Below the pieces are notes generated by a model. The model searched no databases and had not been told where the DNA came from. It saw only the letters and a list, made by a program, of their open reading frames with translations. 64,000 nucleotides of DNA from Nilaparvata lugens. Its lineage: Eukaryota > Arthropoda > Insecta > Hemiptera > Delphacidae. This document shows, in pieces, positions 37,213 through 47,983 of this stretch (within the stretch, counting starts at the first letter, position 1; each line of letters opens with the position of its first letter). Both the position numbers and the translations under genes were made by a program. The DNA lies in NCBI RefSeq assembly GCF_014356525.2, contig NC_052505.1:55164808-55228807 (forward strand), in the 5' to 3' direction.

Positions 37213-40016
37213 TCAATAATTGGGTATCCTTAAAGTACTTTCTCCAGTTCTAGTATGTGGAGCATCTATCCTCCTACCTTCAGAGACAAATTTGAAATCA
37301 TCTTTAAAATAGTTCGGATTACTGTATTTCAAGATATCTCTGACAAGCTTGACTATTTGAAAAAGCCTCTGATCGGGAAGCTTTAATGTTGAACTAGCAA
37401 TGTGGGCTGGGGTGATATGATCATGGCGTTGGAGAGAGTAGACGAAATGTAGACAATAATTTTGGCAATGCTGTAGTTTATCATTCAGAGTGACTTGCAT
37501 ATCGTTAAGAACAGAATTACAATACATTAAATGTGGGAAGATGAGAGATTGAACCAATAATAATTTAATGTTTCTAGGGAGGATATTGTTCATTTTCTTC
37601 AATGCATGTATGACTGAGAATACTTTTTAACAAGTTTTGTTCACTTGTTCTGACCAGTCAAGAGTATTATTCATAATAATGCCTAAATTTTCAACTGAGC
37701 TAAAGTAAGGAATGTCATTATCGTCCACACTAATTTTGTAAATCAATTCAAGGTCAATATTGTTTATAAGACGAGAATATCCAATTATAATGGGTTGTGT
37801 TTTGATGGGATTAAGCTTAAGGCCATTTTTCTTTGTCCATTCCACTATCGAATTGATATCCTGATTCATTATTCCAACTGTTTCATTAATTTTTGTTATT
37901 GGACAGCTTAAATAGATTTGAAGGTCGTCTGCATAGGTATGGAAACTGGAGAATTCGATAATGGATGAAAGGTCATTAGTATACAAAGGGAAGAGGAGAG
38001 GGCCTAAAATTGAACCTTGTGGTACTCCATGCATAATGTTTTTCCAAGTTGACTTTTTGTCACCGACAGATACACATTGTTCCCTACCTAAAAGATGGGA
38101 TTAAAACCAAACTAACGAGTTGTGACTGGAATCAAGAATAGCCAACTTATTCAGGAGGACTGTATGATCAACAGTATAGAATGCTTCAGAATAATCAAAT
38201 AGGGTGAGGATGGTGCATTTTCTTTGGTCCATAGCTAACCTTATATCATCAGTGACACGAAGCAGAGCTGTCTCAGTTGAATGGAATTTTCTAAAGCCTG
38301 ATTGAAAGTTATGAAGCTCACTATTGTTGTCTAGAAATTTTACAACTTGAGCATGAATGAGTCTTTCTAGCACTTTGGACAATGCAGGTAAAATACTGAT
38401 TGGTCTAAAATCCTCAACTTTATTGGGTGATGGAACTCTATTTACAGGGCGAACCAGAGCAAACTTCCAGTTTTCAGGGAAAATGCCTTCTTCAAGTGAC
38501 TTGTTGAAAATGTATGTAATGGTTGGTAAAAAAGCAAATAACATCTTCTTGATAAATTTTATAGGAATTTTGTCTACACCCATAGCATTACTATGAATAC
38601 GTTGAATTGCTCTGAAAGTGTCTTCTTCTGAGATTGGATGGAAATGAAATTGATCAGTGATTGGTATATCTAAGTTTGTAACCTGCTCTTCAAGATCATC
38701 GATATGATTAGCAATAACAGCTTTGTCGCGTTGGTTAGAAACGAAATGGTCATTTATATTATTCAATTGTTAGTCAATTCATGGATTCGATTTCTGTTCG
38801 CCAAGCCCGATTTCTCTTATTACCTGCAAAAGTGATTTAGAGTCTTGTCTATTGCTCGTCATAAACGAATTCAAGTACCCAATCTTTGAGTTCCGTAATT
38901 CCTGTTTAACCCTATTTCTAAGGCTCCTATACTCTATCAAACTGTCCAAGTCAAATGTCTTTTTTAATTTTCTATGTGCTTTGTCTCCACGTCCCATCAT
39001 CTTAAGTATGTCTTCAGTCATCCACAGTACTCGTCGTTTTCTATAAATCCTCCTTGTCACATGAGGTGCATGTTTGTCATACAAAGTCTAAGTCCAATTC
39101 TCGAGAGTCTTGACCATGTCATCAACTGAGGGTAATGCTTCAATTTGATTCCATGGAGTCTGAGCCACATCAGTCAGGAAGGCGGCTTCATCAAAGTTTT
39201 TGAAGTCCCTATGAGTGATAATTTCCTGTTCTGGCTCAGGTATCTCATGGGAAAGTACACAGTAGATCAAATCATGTCTAGAAATAGCTGGGACTGAGAT
39301 TTGGCCTGCTTGAACAACCTCATTGGGATCACTAACAATGAGAAGGTCAATGAGTGTGTCTGATTCATTAGTATGATGAGTTGGATCGAGAGGTAAAATA
39401 GTCATGTTTAGGCATTGGAAAATTGTAGTCAGTTGAAAGTAGTCAAAGTTACGATTTGTCATGTTCAAGTCGGTGTTCATATCCCCCATAACTAGTATAT
39501 AAGAGAAAGGCATAAGAGAAAGCAAGGCACTTTCGAAATCTGTGAAATGATCTATTTTTGGTGGGCAATAACAGATACCAATGAGTAATTTATCAGTACT
39601 AGATAAGGATAATTCAAGTAGCATAAACTCTGGTCTGGAACAATACTCTTGTTTATATGTGATCAAAACTTTTGTTTTGATATCATCTTTCACATAAATT
39701 GCTACACCCCCACAAGCTTTATTTAATCTATCATTCTGGGAAAGATTATATCCAGGTAATGCAACGAAATTTGATGGAATACTAGGCTTCAAAAATTATT
39801 CGGAAATTTAATTATATTGAAGTCCTGAAAACTTAAGATTGCTCTGAGTTCATCAATGTGGCAGCTGAGGGATTGGATGTTAAGGTGAGCAGCCTTGAAA
39901 AGTTTTTTGAAAGAGTGGAGCTTATTCACTAGAAACATACCTGCATCATTATTACTATTATTGAAATAATCATACCTACTTGAGGGCGAGCGAGCTGACG
40001 TGTCAGTGAGAGGCAT
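37213..40016 (-). pseudogene. LINE ORF2 (endonuclease-RT), stops but almost no frameshifts
   Basis: From 39792 to 37213 one frame holds throughout, broken by stops at 39088, at about 38770-38779 (two), 38101 and 37627. Upstream, one frameshift near 39810 links to the start of the endonuclease (AAHLNIQSL, 39789-40016). Motifs: LVMGDMNTDLN near 39490, FRPISILPALSK near 38410, HGVPQGSILGPLLF (38030-37985) and TYADDLQIY near 37925. The third RT motif region reads TLFDYSEAFYTVDH, preserving the first catalytic aspartate. Inactive because of the stops. Confidence 0.82.
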
Positions 40017-40278
40017 AATGGAAGCAGCAGACCAATCATGAACCGACCTCAGAACGACACATGACGGGGAAAATGGGGATGAAACTGATAAAACTCAACC
40101 TGAATGAAAAAGTCTCTTGATTCGAGTGCATTCAGTATGCCTTGACAGTTAGGCTCCCTTCACTTTTTGAAGCACTAGTTCAAAAAATCCACTAAACACA
40201 ATAAGTTGTAGATGTGTGGAGTTCCGGTGATGAATAATCCTAATGGTGAATAAGATGAAGATTGAGGAAGAACTGGTA

Positions 40279-40515
40279 GTGGGAGATCTGGTCAAAGTGG
40301 AGATGGAGTGAGTAGGTATCCAGTAGTGAAAGAATTGGGTCCAAGTGGAGGTAGAGCGAGAAGGAATCCAGTAGTGGAAGATCGAGTCCAAGTGGAGACA
40401 GAGAGAGATGGAATCCAGTGGTGGAAAATCGAGTCCAAGTGGAGATAGAGAGAGATGGTATCCAGTAGTGGAAGATCGTGTTCATGGTGGAGATAGAGTG
40501 GAATGTGATCCAGTA
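40279..40515. repeat. 47-bp minisatellite, five copies
   Basis: Copies begin at 40279, 40326, 40374, 40421 and 40468; the unit is about 47-48 bp, ending ATCCAGTA/G and containing GAGTCCAAGTGGAGA. The minus-strand open frames here encode a repeated SxSTWTR/HYWIPS-like peptide and are explained by the array. Confidence 0.85.
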
Positions 40516-40929
40516 AAAACTGAAAAAGAGAAGAAAAAGCCAGCAGAAAAACGAAAAATCTTTGAAGAAAGTTATCAATAGAGGAAAGATACATAATACA
40601 ACTGATGATGAATAATATTCGCATGAAATTGAAGAGGAATAGTATGATTTAATGTAGGAAAGAATCGAATATTATATGGATAAATATATGGATATTATAA
40701 TATAATATATGGATATTAGTAGAAGGTAATCAGATAGAAAGAGAAAAGGTAGGAAGATAAATAGATATAGAGAGAGAAAAAAACATTTGAACATGCTGGA
40801 TAGCTGGTGGAAAAGTCACAGGTGAAATGATGATAATAATAGGGAAGGAAAGAAGAGAAAGAAGGAATGTGCACAAATTGAGAAGAACTTATGAAACTGA
40901 ACTATATAATAAGAAATAGAACATCGTAT

Positions 40930-40989
40930 TGTGATCTTGAATCAATCAAGGAGAGAAGAAGAAGAAAAAAAGAAAAGGAAAGAGGAGAA

Positions 40990-41021
<32 letters not shown>

Positions 41022-41045
41022 AAAAGAAGAAGCAGAAGAAGAATA
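40930..41045. repeat. (GAA)n-rich tract
   Basis: Imperfect GAA/GAG repeats, purest at 40984-41043. The serine-rich minus-strand frame across it is a low-complexity effect. Confidence 0.85.
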
Positions 41046-41919
41046 GAAAAGAATAATAATCATCAACCCAAACAACAATATTCCAGTAATCATTATAAAT
41101 ATAAGATCAAGAAGAGAAATGAGAAAGAAAAATGAGAAGTATAGGAGACAATGGAGAAAGTGCTAGATTATTTTAGATGAGTTTTAAATAGGATTGAACG
41201 GTGAAGTGTGAAAGATATTATATAGTATTAGAAATATAATTAACTATTGGGAGTTGCAATAACGATAAAAGTAGTAAATTGAGAACTGTAATATTTTAGT
41301 AATGAATGTCTAAGATAACGTTAAATGAAACACAGCCCCTATATAAGCATATAAACAGACTACCCACCCCTCTGTTCTATCAATAATTCTTCACACATTA
41401 GCTTCTATTGTTCGAGCTGTGGCAACAGTGGAAGATATCATTATGTACACTTAATATAGAAGAGATTACTATCTTTACCTATAGATTACATCCATATCTA
41501 TAATGTATGTTAATCATTCAATTTATTTGAAATTCAGCATTTCTAAAATTATTAATTATTATGGAAATAATTTTGGTAAGAGATATAACTATTATTAGTA
41601 AGAATAGAGATAATGATTCTTTAAGTACCCTCTGGAGTATAGTAGTTGATGCATTGAATGTAGTTTTGGGAATTAATATCAAGATAAATTATTAATCAGT
41701 ATTAACAAATGTGGATCTCCTTAGTTTGAAATAATTGCCTCATATATAATCATAAATAGCAGTGGAAAGATTCATTTATAGAACAGAAAGCCAGCTCATG
41801 AAAAATGCCAAGGTATATCTACTGTGGAATGTATTAATACGAATTTCCTATTATTGTAGTGAAGGGCACCTCAGTCATCAAATCCTGAAATGATTTAATT
41901 TACCTTTATTTTTTGAAGG
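41046..41919. other. Non-coding AT-rich DNA
   Basis: No frame or repeat recognised. Confidence 0.4.
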
Positions 41920-42603
41920 TCGGTCATCCTCTCGACTGTGTGAACCTCTTGGATCCTCCCTTGCCGATCTTGATCCTCCCATCCTATGACCAGACATTCC
42001 TATGCCCATGACGGTCAGCAGCAGCATTGAGGATCTTGAGACGCTCCGTAGTCAGATCCTCACGAATGGTGATGCCGGAACCCTTCAGCTTCCTCTTAGC
42101 GTCAAAGATCATCTTCCTGGTCAGGTAGCTGCAGAGTCGAACTATGATGGGTCAGTCCTCAGGTTTTGCTTGCCCTTGTTGAGGTGGTTGACGCCTTCCA
42201 ACGCGATGCAAGTGGTTGACATCCGCCAGAGTCACGGGCATGTTCAGCTTCTTGTTGAAGACATCAAGCGCCAGCAGGTCTGTGTCCTCCTTGTCGCTCT
42301 CTGGGATCCCAAAAATATGTATTGAATGTCGGCGCCAGTATTGCTCAAGGTCGTCAACCTCCAGGTGACAAGACACCTCTAGCTCACGAATTCTATCATG
42401 CAGCTGTTTGTTCTCCTTCTTCAATGCCTGAAGTTCCTCAAAAATAGACTTCACAGCCATAGAAACGGCATGATGCACAGATTCCTCGATTTGCTGTCGA
42501 ATTATTCAGAGGGTCTCTTCAGACAGTGATAAAGAAATAGCTGGCCCTGGCTTTGGAGCATTGACCTCATTCTTAAGCGTGCCTCTGTTTGGTCGAACCA
42601 TCG
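41920..42603 (-). pseudogene. LINE ORF1 (L1 ORF1p-like) remnant
   Basis: The frame starts MVRPNRG at 42603 and is interrupted by a TGA near 42508 and another near 42151, but otherwise stays in register down to about 41920. The middle segment has a coiled coil (LQALKKENKQLHDRIRELE) and the RRM-like beginning QYWRRHSIHIFGIPES. The last part has VRLCSYLTRKMIFDAKRKLK and ITIREDLT, typical of the C-terminal domain of ORF1 proteins. No adjacent ORF2 was found, so this is a fragment. Confidence 0.75.
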
Positions 42604-42847
42604 TGTACCACTAGGTGGATTTACACTTTTACAGGCGAGAAGGTAGACTGAAGAATTAGGAATGTTTTTTCAAGATAAATGAAAAGATTGCGAGTTAATC
42701 AAAAATATAATTTAACTATTGAATTTAGCTCGAGAAACTGAATAACTAGATGTGTAATTTGAAGTGAATTGAACTGTATAACCCTACGAAATATCTGTTA
42801 GAAGACAGAGCCAAACTGACACACATTTACTCACTTGACATAACCAA

Positions 42848-43017
42848 GAGAGAGAGAGAGAGAGAGACAGTCTAGTACTGCCAGATTTGAGTAAAACGAA
42901 CATCTCATCTTACTGTAAGATTTAACTGAAACATCTTTGTCTTACACCTGGATTTAAGTGAAACGAAAATCTCATCTTACTGACAGAATCAACTGAAACA
43001 TCTTACTTTAACTCTCA
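42848..43017. repeat. (GA)n and two copies of a 67-bp repeat
   Basis: (GA)n at 42848-42867. Two imperfect copies of about 67 bp start at 42884 and 42951, sharing CATCTCATCTTACTG-like and CAACTGAAACATCTT-like words. A third, more degraded beginning follows near 43015. Confidence 0.75.
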
Positions 43018-43069
43018 GATTTTAACCAAACCTCCATTTGTTATTGCCTGCTTCTCATGCGACAGTTAA

Positions 43070-43111
43070 ATTCTACATGTACTTGACAATGTTGCCAAGT
43101 ACATGTAGAAT
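43070..43111. repeat. Perfect 16-bp inverted repeat, 10-nt loop
   Basis: ATTCTACATGTACTTG (43070-43085) and its exact complement (43096-43111). It lies between the tandem repeat and the capsid-gene cluster and could be an element terminus or a short hairpin RNA; neither is shown. Confidence 0.65.
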
Positions 43112-43276
43112 TGTGGGCTGTACAGGCAGCGGACATCATATTCTAAGTGTTTCCCCAATCATAACTAATGCATATAAATATATATATATAGAATGAACTA
43201 GCATATCCGAATATACACACACACATAAGTTTTGAATTGAGCATATATCACTGAGGGGAACATTCTACAGAGTGAT

Positions 43277-43597
43277 CTATGTTCTTTTACATTTTTCATC
43301 AGCAATGTCATATAAGCATTTCCAGAGATCATTAGAACTATTAACAATAGCTAATGATTCATCATTATTTGTACAACCATGATGCAAATGTCCAGTTTCT
43401 AGTATATCTAATAATTCAAAAATTTCAGATAAAATTGGAAAGTGGAGATTTTCTGTTTTTGCTAATGCAAGATCACTCACCTCATTACCTGTTCGAAATT
43501 CAATATTCTTTGCAATTAGATCAAATTTATTAAATGAAATTGTCATCAAGGAACAAGATAGTTTCTTGAACTTTGAAAAGCTATAACAATCAACCAT
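43277..43597 (-). CDS. Small hypothetical protein, 106 aa
   Basis: An uninterrupted frame with an N-terminal MVDCYSFSKFKKLSCS, mixed helical content and no membrane segment. It lies downstream of the capsid cluster on the same strand, and its codon use resembles those genes (AT-rich third positions). No family recognised. It could be the last gene of the element or a chance frame. Confidence 0.45.
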   Translation of the reverse strand: MVDCYSFSKFKKLSCSLMTISFNKFDLIAKNIEFRTGNEVSDLALAKTENLHFPILSEIFELLDILETGHLHHGCTNNDESLAIVNSSNDLWKCLYDIADEKCKRT

Positions 43598-43902
43598 ATT
43601 TTTCAGTTGAGTCTATGTACAGGTAAAAAGTGATAAGAAACTATTTGAATGAACTTGTATCTGCACACTATACTACACACTCCTATAAATAGAATTGGGC
43701 TTCAACACATGTGAGATCTTTACAGCTCAACTAACAAAGTGTTACTGAGCGATTAAACCCAGACAGTGCAGGCACAATGGAAATGAAAACAATCGAGTAT
43801 ATACTAGAAATTTATTTACAAAATTCACTACAATAATTCAACACTTCCTCTTCAATTTCTATTAGTTTAGCCACAGACAGTTTATGTGGTCGATAATAGC
43901 AA

Positions 43903-43916
43903 TGATAATCATGTAT
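43903..43916. repeat. Target-site duplication, left copy (14 bp)
   Basis: TGATAATCATGTAT occurs here and at 44873-44886, on either side of the RT fragment. The ATC-repeat tail of the fragment starts directly after this copy. Confidence 0.85.
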
Positions 43917-44872
43917 CATCATCATCATCTTCACTTCTGGGATTAGGTTTATTGATGAACCTGTTCCGGTACCCATCTCTTTCTTGGTCTCCCTACATCT
44001 CTTTTTCCTGTAGGTCTATAGTTTTTTACTACAACGGGAATTCTTCCAGGTGGCATTCTATCCAAATGACTGCCCCAGTTGCGTCTATTTTGAATAATTC
44101 TTTCATGTAGAGGAGCAACCAATGAATCCTGTCTCATATCAGTGTTTCTTATTCTATCAACTCTAGTGCAGCCAAAAACACTCCTTAGAAACCTAATTTC
44201 TGCAGCTTGAATTCGACTGTTCATTCTACATGTGTGAATCCAATTCTCACTCCCATACAGGAGATTCGGAACTGCAATGGTATTATAGAACTTCATTCTG
44301 GTTTCTTGTCTTGATTTATTTTTGAGGTTTCTATGTATAGTGCCACATATTCTCTGAAACTTTGAAATTTTATTGTATACATCAATATCTGTATCATATG
44401 TTCCATCATTACCAAGATAGTTGAAATTTTCCACTTGTTCTATTAATTTTCTGTCCAATTCTATTTTGGTTCTCATTGTATATTTTCCTTCGAATGCCAT
44501 TGATTTGGTTTTTATACCTGATATTCTCAAATTGTAATTTATAGCAACTCTGTCCAACATGAAAACTGATTTTTGTAAGGAATCTTCATTTTTCTGAACT
44601 ATTACTAAGTTGTCTGCATACATAATTGAATTTACAAGACTATGGGTTGAGAGCTGTAAACCTGCGTCCACTAAAGTTTTCCATGTGCGTAACATGTTGT
44701 CAACATAAATATTAGATAAAGTCGGCGATATACAACAACCTTGTCCAACCCCTTTGTTTATGCCAATGGCATCAGTCAAACCCCCCTTTACTTGCAGACA
44801 AATTGTAGTATCCATGTAGAGGCTCTGTAGAGATTGACTGATATGTTTGGGATATCCTCTTGATTCAAGAAT
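43917..44872 (-). mobile_element. 5'-truncated LINE fragment (RT C-terminal part)
   Basis: 956 bp with a (GAT)n-type 3' tail, shown on the plus strand as ATCATCATC at 43917-43930. The 288-codon frame 43949-44815 covers the GVGQGCCISPTLSNIYVDNM region, the active-site motif as YADN (not YADD) and a C-terminal region ending GKRDVGRPRKRW, which points to the RTE/BovB or R4-like groups. The changed second aspartate makes the active site inactive. Insertion broke the small gene at 43812-45057. Confidence 0.85.
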
Positions 44873-44886
44873 TGATAATCATGTAT
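44873..44886. repeat. Target-site duplication, right copy (14 bp)
   Basis: Identical to 43903-43916. Marks the 5' junction of the truncated LINE. Confidence 0.85.
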
Positions 44887-45075
44887 ATCGTTCAAATTCA
44901 CTGAGCTTAAGGAAATGTCTCTAGGTTGTTTCACCAGATGATGATTTCCATGAGTTGAATGTTTGATTGCAATTTCACACACATCATACCAATCAAGACA
45001 CTGTTCTAACCTTATTTCCAATTCACTATCAGCTTGCATCCACTTGCACAGGTCCATGATGAGCGAATGAAGGAA

Positions 45076-45333
45076 CTATACATATGTCAGTACTAATATA
45101 AAGAAATTAAATGGGCTTTGTCCATTTCCACCAATGCAGCATATGTGGGCAGTATGATATCTCAGTGCTTGAATACAATAAACACATTGAATTTCTTGTC
45201 TGTTATAGAAAAAGCCATATTGTGCAAAGTTTTTCTTTTCTAAATTTGAGTAGAAGTCACATTTTCTCATGCTAAGCATTCTATTGTTTTCACACATAAA
45301 ATTTGGAGACAAGTCCATATTTTCCATTATCAA
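45076..45333 (-). CDS. Truncated BIR-like (IAP-type) ORF
   Basis: 85 codons. Residues about 16-52 resemble the first half of a BIR repeat: RMLSMRKCDFYSN, then FAQYGFFYNRQEIQCVYC, with the first two zinc cysteines. The expected later W...D.P..EH...C half is missing and is replaced by an unrelated tail, so the zinc site is incomplete. Such proteins act as inhibitors of apoptosis in many insect viruses; this one is probably a degraded relative. It lies in the capsid cluster, 20 nt from the next gene. Compare the fuller remnant at 62015-62507. Confidence 0.55.
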   Translation of the reverse strand: MIMENMDLSPNFMCENNRMLSMRKCDFYSNLEKKNFAQYGFFYNRQEIQCVYCIQALRYHTAHICCIGGNGQSPFNFFILVLTYV

Positions 45334-45662
45334 AGAATTATTATGAAGTGTGGAGTAGAGGAAACATCTTCCTCTTGGTTTGATTTTATGAATTTCACAG
45401 GCGTTATAACACCATGAACAAGTGAAATAGTTGGAATTGGTTTCTCAATCTCATCCTGTAAACAACATACGTTTTTGTGTAGCTTTCTAAGAAACTTTGC
45501 TTTCTCTGTACCTCTAATGAAAATTTTATCATATTCTTTAAGTTGAGATATCAATAATTTGTCCCAGTGTATTTTGTGATAATTGTTCTCTGCCCATGAT
45601 GCTTCCTTATGCAATTTAGCACTCAATTCTGACTTTGGAAATGGCAACTTGAAATGCAACAC
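45330..45662 (-). CDS. Conserved element-associated protein of unknown function (partial)
   Basis: 110 codons with FKLPFPKSEL, ENNYHKIHWDK and IFIRGTEKAKFL. From memory these match a family of uncharacterised proteins found near capsid genes in insect elements, which share an N-x-H-x2-x-W and a K/R-G-x-E-K motif; this assignment is not verified. The frame appears to extend upstream to about 45715 with a TGA in between, so the N-terminus may be lost. The first 100 bp are duplicated in the 766-bp repeat at 54103. Confidence 0.5.
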   Translation of the reverse strand: MLHFKLPFPKSELSAKLHKEASWAENNYHKIHWDKLLISQLKEYDKIFIRGTEKAKFLRKLHKNVCCLQDEIEKPIPTISLVHGVITPVKFIKSNQEEDVSSTPHFIIIL

Positions 45663-46327
45663 AGCAAATCTATTTAGTGCATTAACAATGGTTCACGATA
45701 ATTTGATTAAAACTCCCCTTGAACATATGCATGTTGACTGTTGCGAATTTTATGCACAAGAGTTTCTTCCTCCTGTTTGATGATCCCTGTTTTGTCCTCC
45801 ATCATCCTCCTTTGTCCTCCATTCTCCTCATCCTTCGTCCACCTTTGTCCTCCGTTCTCCTCCTCCTCCTCCTGTGGTTTAGGTGTACTTCATCTTGAGT
45901 GATAGTAGAAGCAGTCTTCCTTGGCATCAAGATAACACTGTATCCTGATAGACTGCGTTTTCTTCTCATAATTGATAGACATTGTAGGTGTACTACATCT
46001 TGAGTCATAGTAGATGCTGTCTTCCTCGGTATCAAGATCACACTGTATCCCAATAGACCGCGTTATCTTCTCAGAACACAAAGACATTGTAGATGTTAAC
46101 TGGTCAAAGCCAAAACCTCAAATGAGTGAAATTTGAAAAATGCAAAACTTATAAAGTTTGTGCTTTATTGAGAAATTACTGAACATCCTTCATCATGGAA
46201 GTAAGAGGAGTGTACTCCATGATATGATCACTGATTAAAACGCAATAAGTGGAAGTATTTGCAGGGACAGCTTCCTTAAATTCCATATCTATTCGAATAT
46301 CTATGGAGGATTTCAAATGAGAAAATT
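45562..46327. repeat. 766-bp direct repeat, left copy
   Basis: Aligns without a gap to 54103-54868 (constant offset 8541), with roughly 2% mismatches by eye. It holds the start of the element-associated protein gene, a small two-repeat ORF and the last about 150 bp of the major capsid gene. It ends exactly where the CR1-like LINE starts at 46328. It fits a very long target-site duplication, or an earlier tandem duplication. Confidence 0.85.
45890..46087 (-). CDS. Small ORF with two 35-residue repeats, left copy
   Basis: Starts at the ATG 46087. Two units resembling each other (EKxTxSIxIQC.LDxxED.xYYxSR) follow one another. This copy ends at a TGA at 45890, where the right copy reads through with a TGT codon. 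The same gene lies at 54293-54628 in the right repeat, where another site is broken. No known family. The position directly downstream of the capsid gene suggests an element gene. Confidence 0.5.
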   Translation of the reverse strand: MSLCSEKITRSIGIQCDLDTEEDSIYYDSRCSTPTMSINYEKKTQSIRIQCYLDAKEDCFYYHSR

Positions 46328-46501
46328 ATAATAATAATATTTATTCATGCATGTACATTTTACATTAAATGTTTCGTATTTGTCAGTTACAATAAGATCA
46401 TACAATCTGTCAGGTCATCAAAACCTCCGTGAATATTTGAAGTCCAAAAAATAAAGATGACATCATCTTGACTATTATAATATTTCACTTAGGTTTATTT
46501 C

Positions 46502-47983
46502 TCACACTGTATATGAGAAAGACTCCAGTAAACTGTAGAAACATCTCTCTTGTAGCCAACTCCTCAGTAGTCTCTTGAATGTTCTTCTATTTGAAGTATC
46601 GAGAATTTCCACTGGTAGTGCGTTTAAGATCCTTCGACTGACATGCTCTGGCTTAGCTTCAAAAAATCTTGTTCGATGAGGTTGGAGTCTCAGCATATTC
46701 CTTGCCCGTGTGTTGTAGCCATGTACGGTAGCGCCTGTAGTCCACTCGTCTTTGCGGGAAAATCCATACAATGCAGCCTCCAAGATATATAGACATGGCA
46801 ACAGCAGGATCTTAGCTTCCCTGAATAACTCTCTGCATGGGGTTCTTGGTGGCTTCCTAAACATCATTCTCAGTAGCCGTTTTTGCACTCTGAATGCCTT
46901 CAATGAAGCGTGTGCCACACCCCAGAATATAAGGCCATACGTTGGAGCTGGCTGGAAATATCCATAGTACGCTATTCTAACTATTCTCTGGTCCACCTCC
47001 CTTATCAATCTTGATATTGCAAACCCCGCAGCATTGAGCCTTTTTACCACCTGATCAATGTGACTGTTCCACTTCAGTCTTACATCAACATTGATTCCCA
47101 AGAATCCACATTCTTTCACTGGCATTATACTTGTTGCATCCACGGCAAAATCAAAGTTATTGGGTGTTTCTGAATAGCCAATATTGAAGCTCATATACGA
47201 TGTTTTCTTTACGTTGACTGTCAACTCATTAGCCTCACATCACTCCTTCATGCACTTGATTACTTTTTCTCCTTCAATTTTCAATTCTTCAAATGTATCA
47301 CCTGTCAGTAGGAAATTAGCATCGTCAGCAGATAATACACTGTTTACGGTTAAGGGCAAATTTCTGGGCAAGTCATTAATATACAGTGAGAACAATATCG
47401 GGCCAAGTATAGTTTCCTGCGGCACTCCTTTTTTCAATTGCCGGATTTCTGACCGATATTTGTAGTTGATGATTCCCCCATTTCTCTCTTCAATCTCAAC
47501 TAATTGGGACCTTTCACTAAGAAAAGACTTCAGCCATTCAAAAGCCAACCCTCTGATACCATAAAAATGAATTTTTTCCATCAGAGTTTCATGATTAAGG
47601 CTGTTGAATGCCTTTGTCATGTCTACAAAGAGTCCTAGAGCTTTTTTCCCTTTGTCAAGTGAGTCATATACTTGGTTAATGAAGTCATTTACTGCAAGGA
47701 TTGTCGATTTTCCCAAACGAAAACCAAATTGACATTCAGACAAAATCATATTATTCTCCAGGTAACTGGATATTGTTTTTTGTGCCAATTTCTCAAATAT
47801 CTTGTAGAAGGGGCTCTGCACTGATACTGGCCTAAAATTGGCTATTTCATTTTTTGCACCCTGTTCATGAAGGAGAATAACTCTGCCCAATTTCAAATGT
47901 TTAGGGAAGATTCCTGATCTGAATGACATATTCACAAGGTGAGTCATTACACTCTTTATCGGCTCGAAGCATTCCTTCATTAA
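46502..47983 (-). pseudogene. LINE ORF2 C-terminal part: RT and C-terminal domain
   Basis: Continues the RT exactly after the nested insertion: KECFEPIKSV, ANFRPVSVQSPFYKIFEKL, FVDMTKAFNSLNH, KKGVPQETILGPILFSLYIN and SADD at the active site (Y changed to S). A TGA at 47240 precedes the last segment, which ends with the HGYNTRARN and FKRLLRSWL region similar to the intact LINE at 6556. Frame register is preserved otherwise. Confidence 0.82.
47970..47983. repeat. Target-site duplication of the nested LINE, left copy
   Basis: CATTCCTTCATTAA here and at 50332-50345. Followed by the TAA-repeat tail of the nested LINE. Confidence 0.88.

Larger units (their letters stand above)
36393..40016 (-). 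mobile_element. Decayed LINE with (TCAA)n tail
   Basis: The 3' tail is at 36393-36410 (GATTGATTGATT on the plus strand), followed by a 3' UTR of about 800 bp that contains an (AT)n tract at 36927-36987. Endonuclease and RT follow up to 40016. The 3' end resembles that of the LINE at 33947 (AATAAAGTACTCAATC), so both belong to related families. ORF1 was not recognised. Target-site duplication not found. Confidence 0.8.
43812..45057 (-). pseudogene. Small element gene split by an RT fragment
   Basis: The frame starts with the ATG at 45057 (MDLCKWMQADSELEIRL...) and runs to the insertion at 44872. The RT fragment 43917-44872 is bounded by a 14-bp target-site duplication. When the insert and one duplication copy are ignored, the frame continues from 43902 and ends at a TAA at 43812-43814, giving 92 codons including the stop. 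That fit supports a real gene before insertion. No domain is recognised. It follows the BIR-like ORF by about 20 nt, consistent with compact viral spacing. Confidence 0.6.

Noticed and set aside
40902..41093. Poly-serine ORF
   Set aside because: Translation of the GAA-rich tract on the opposite strand.
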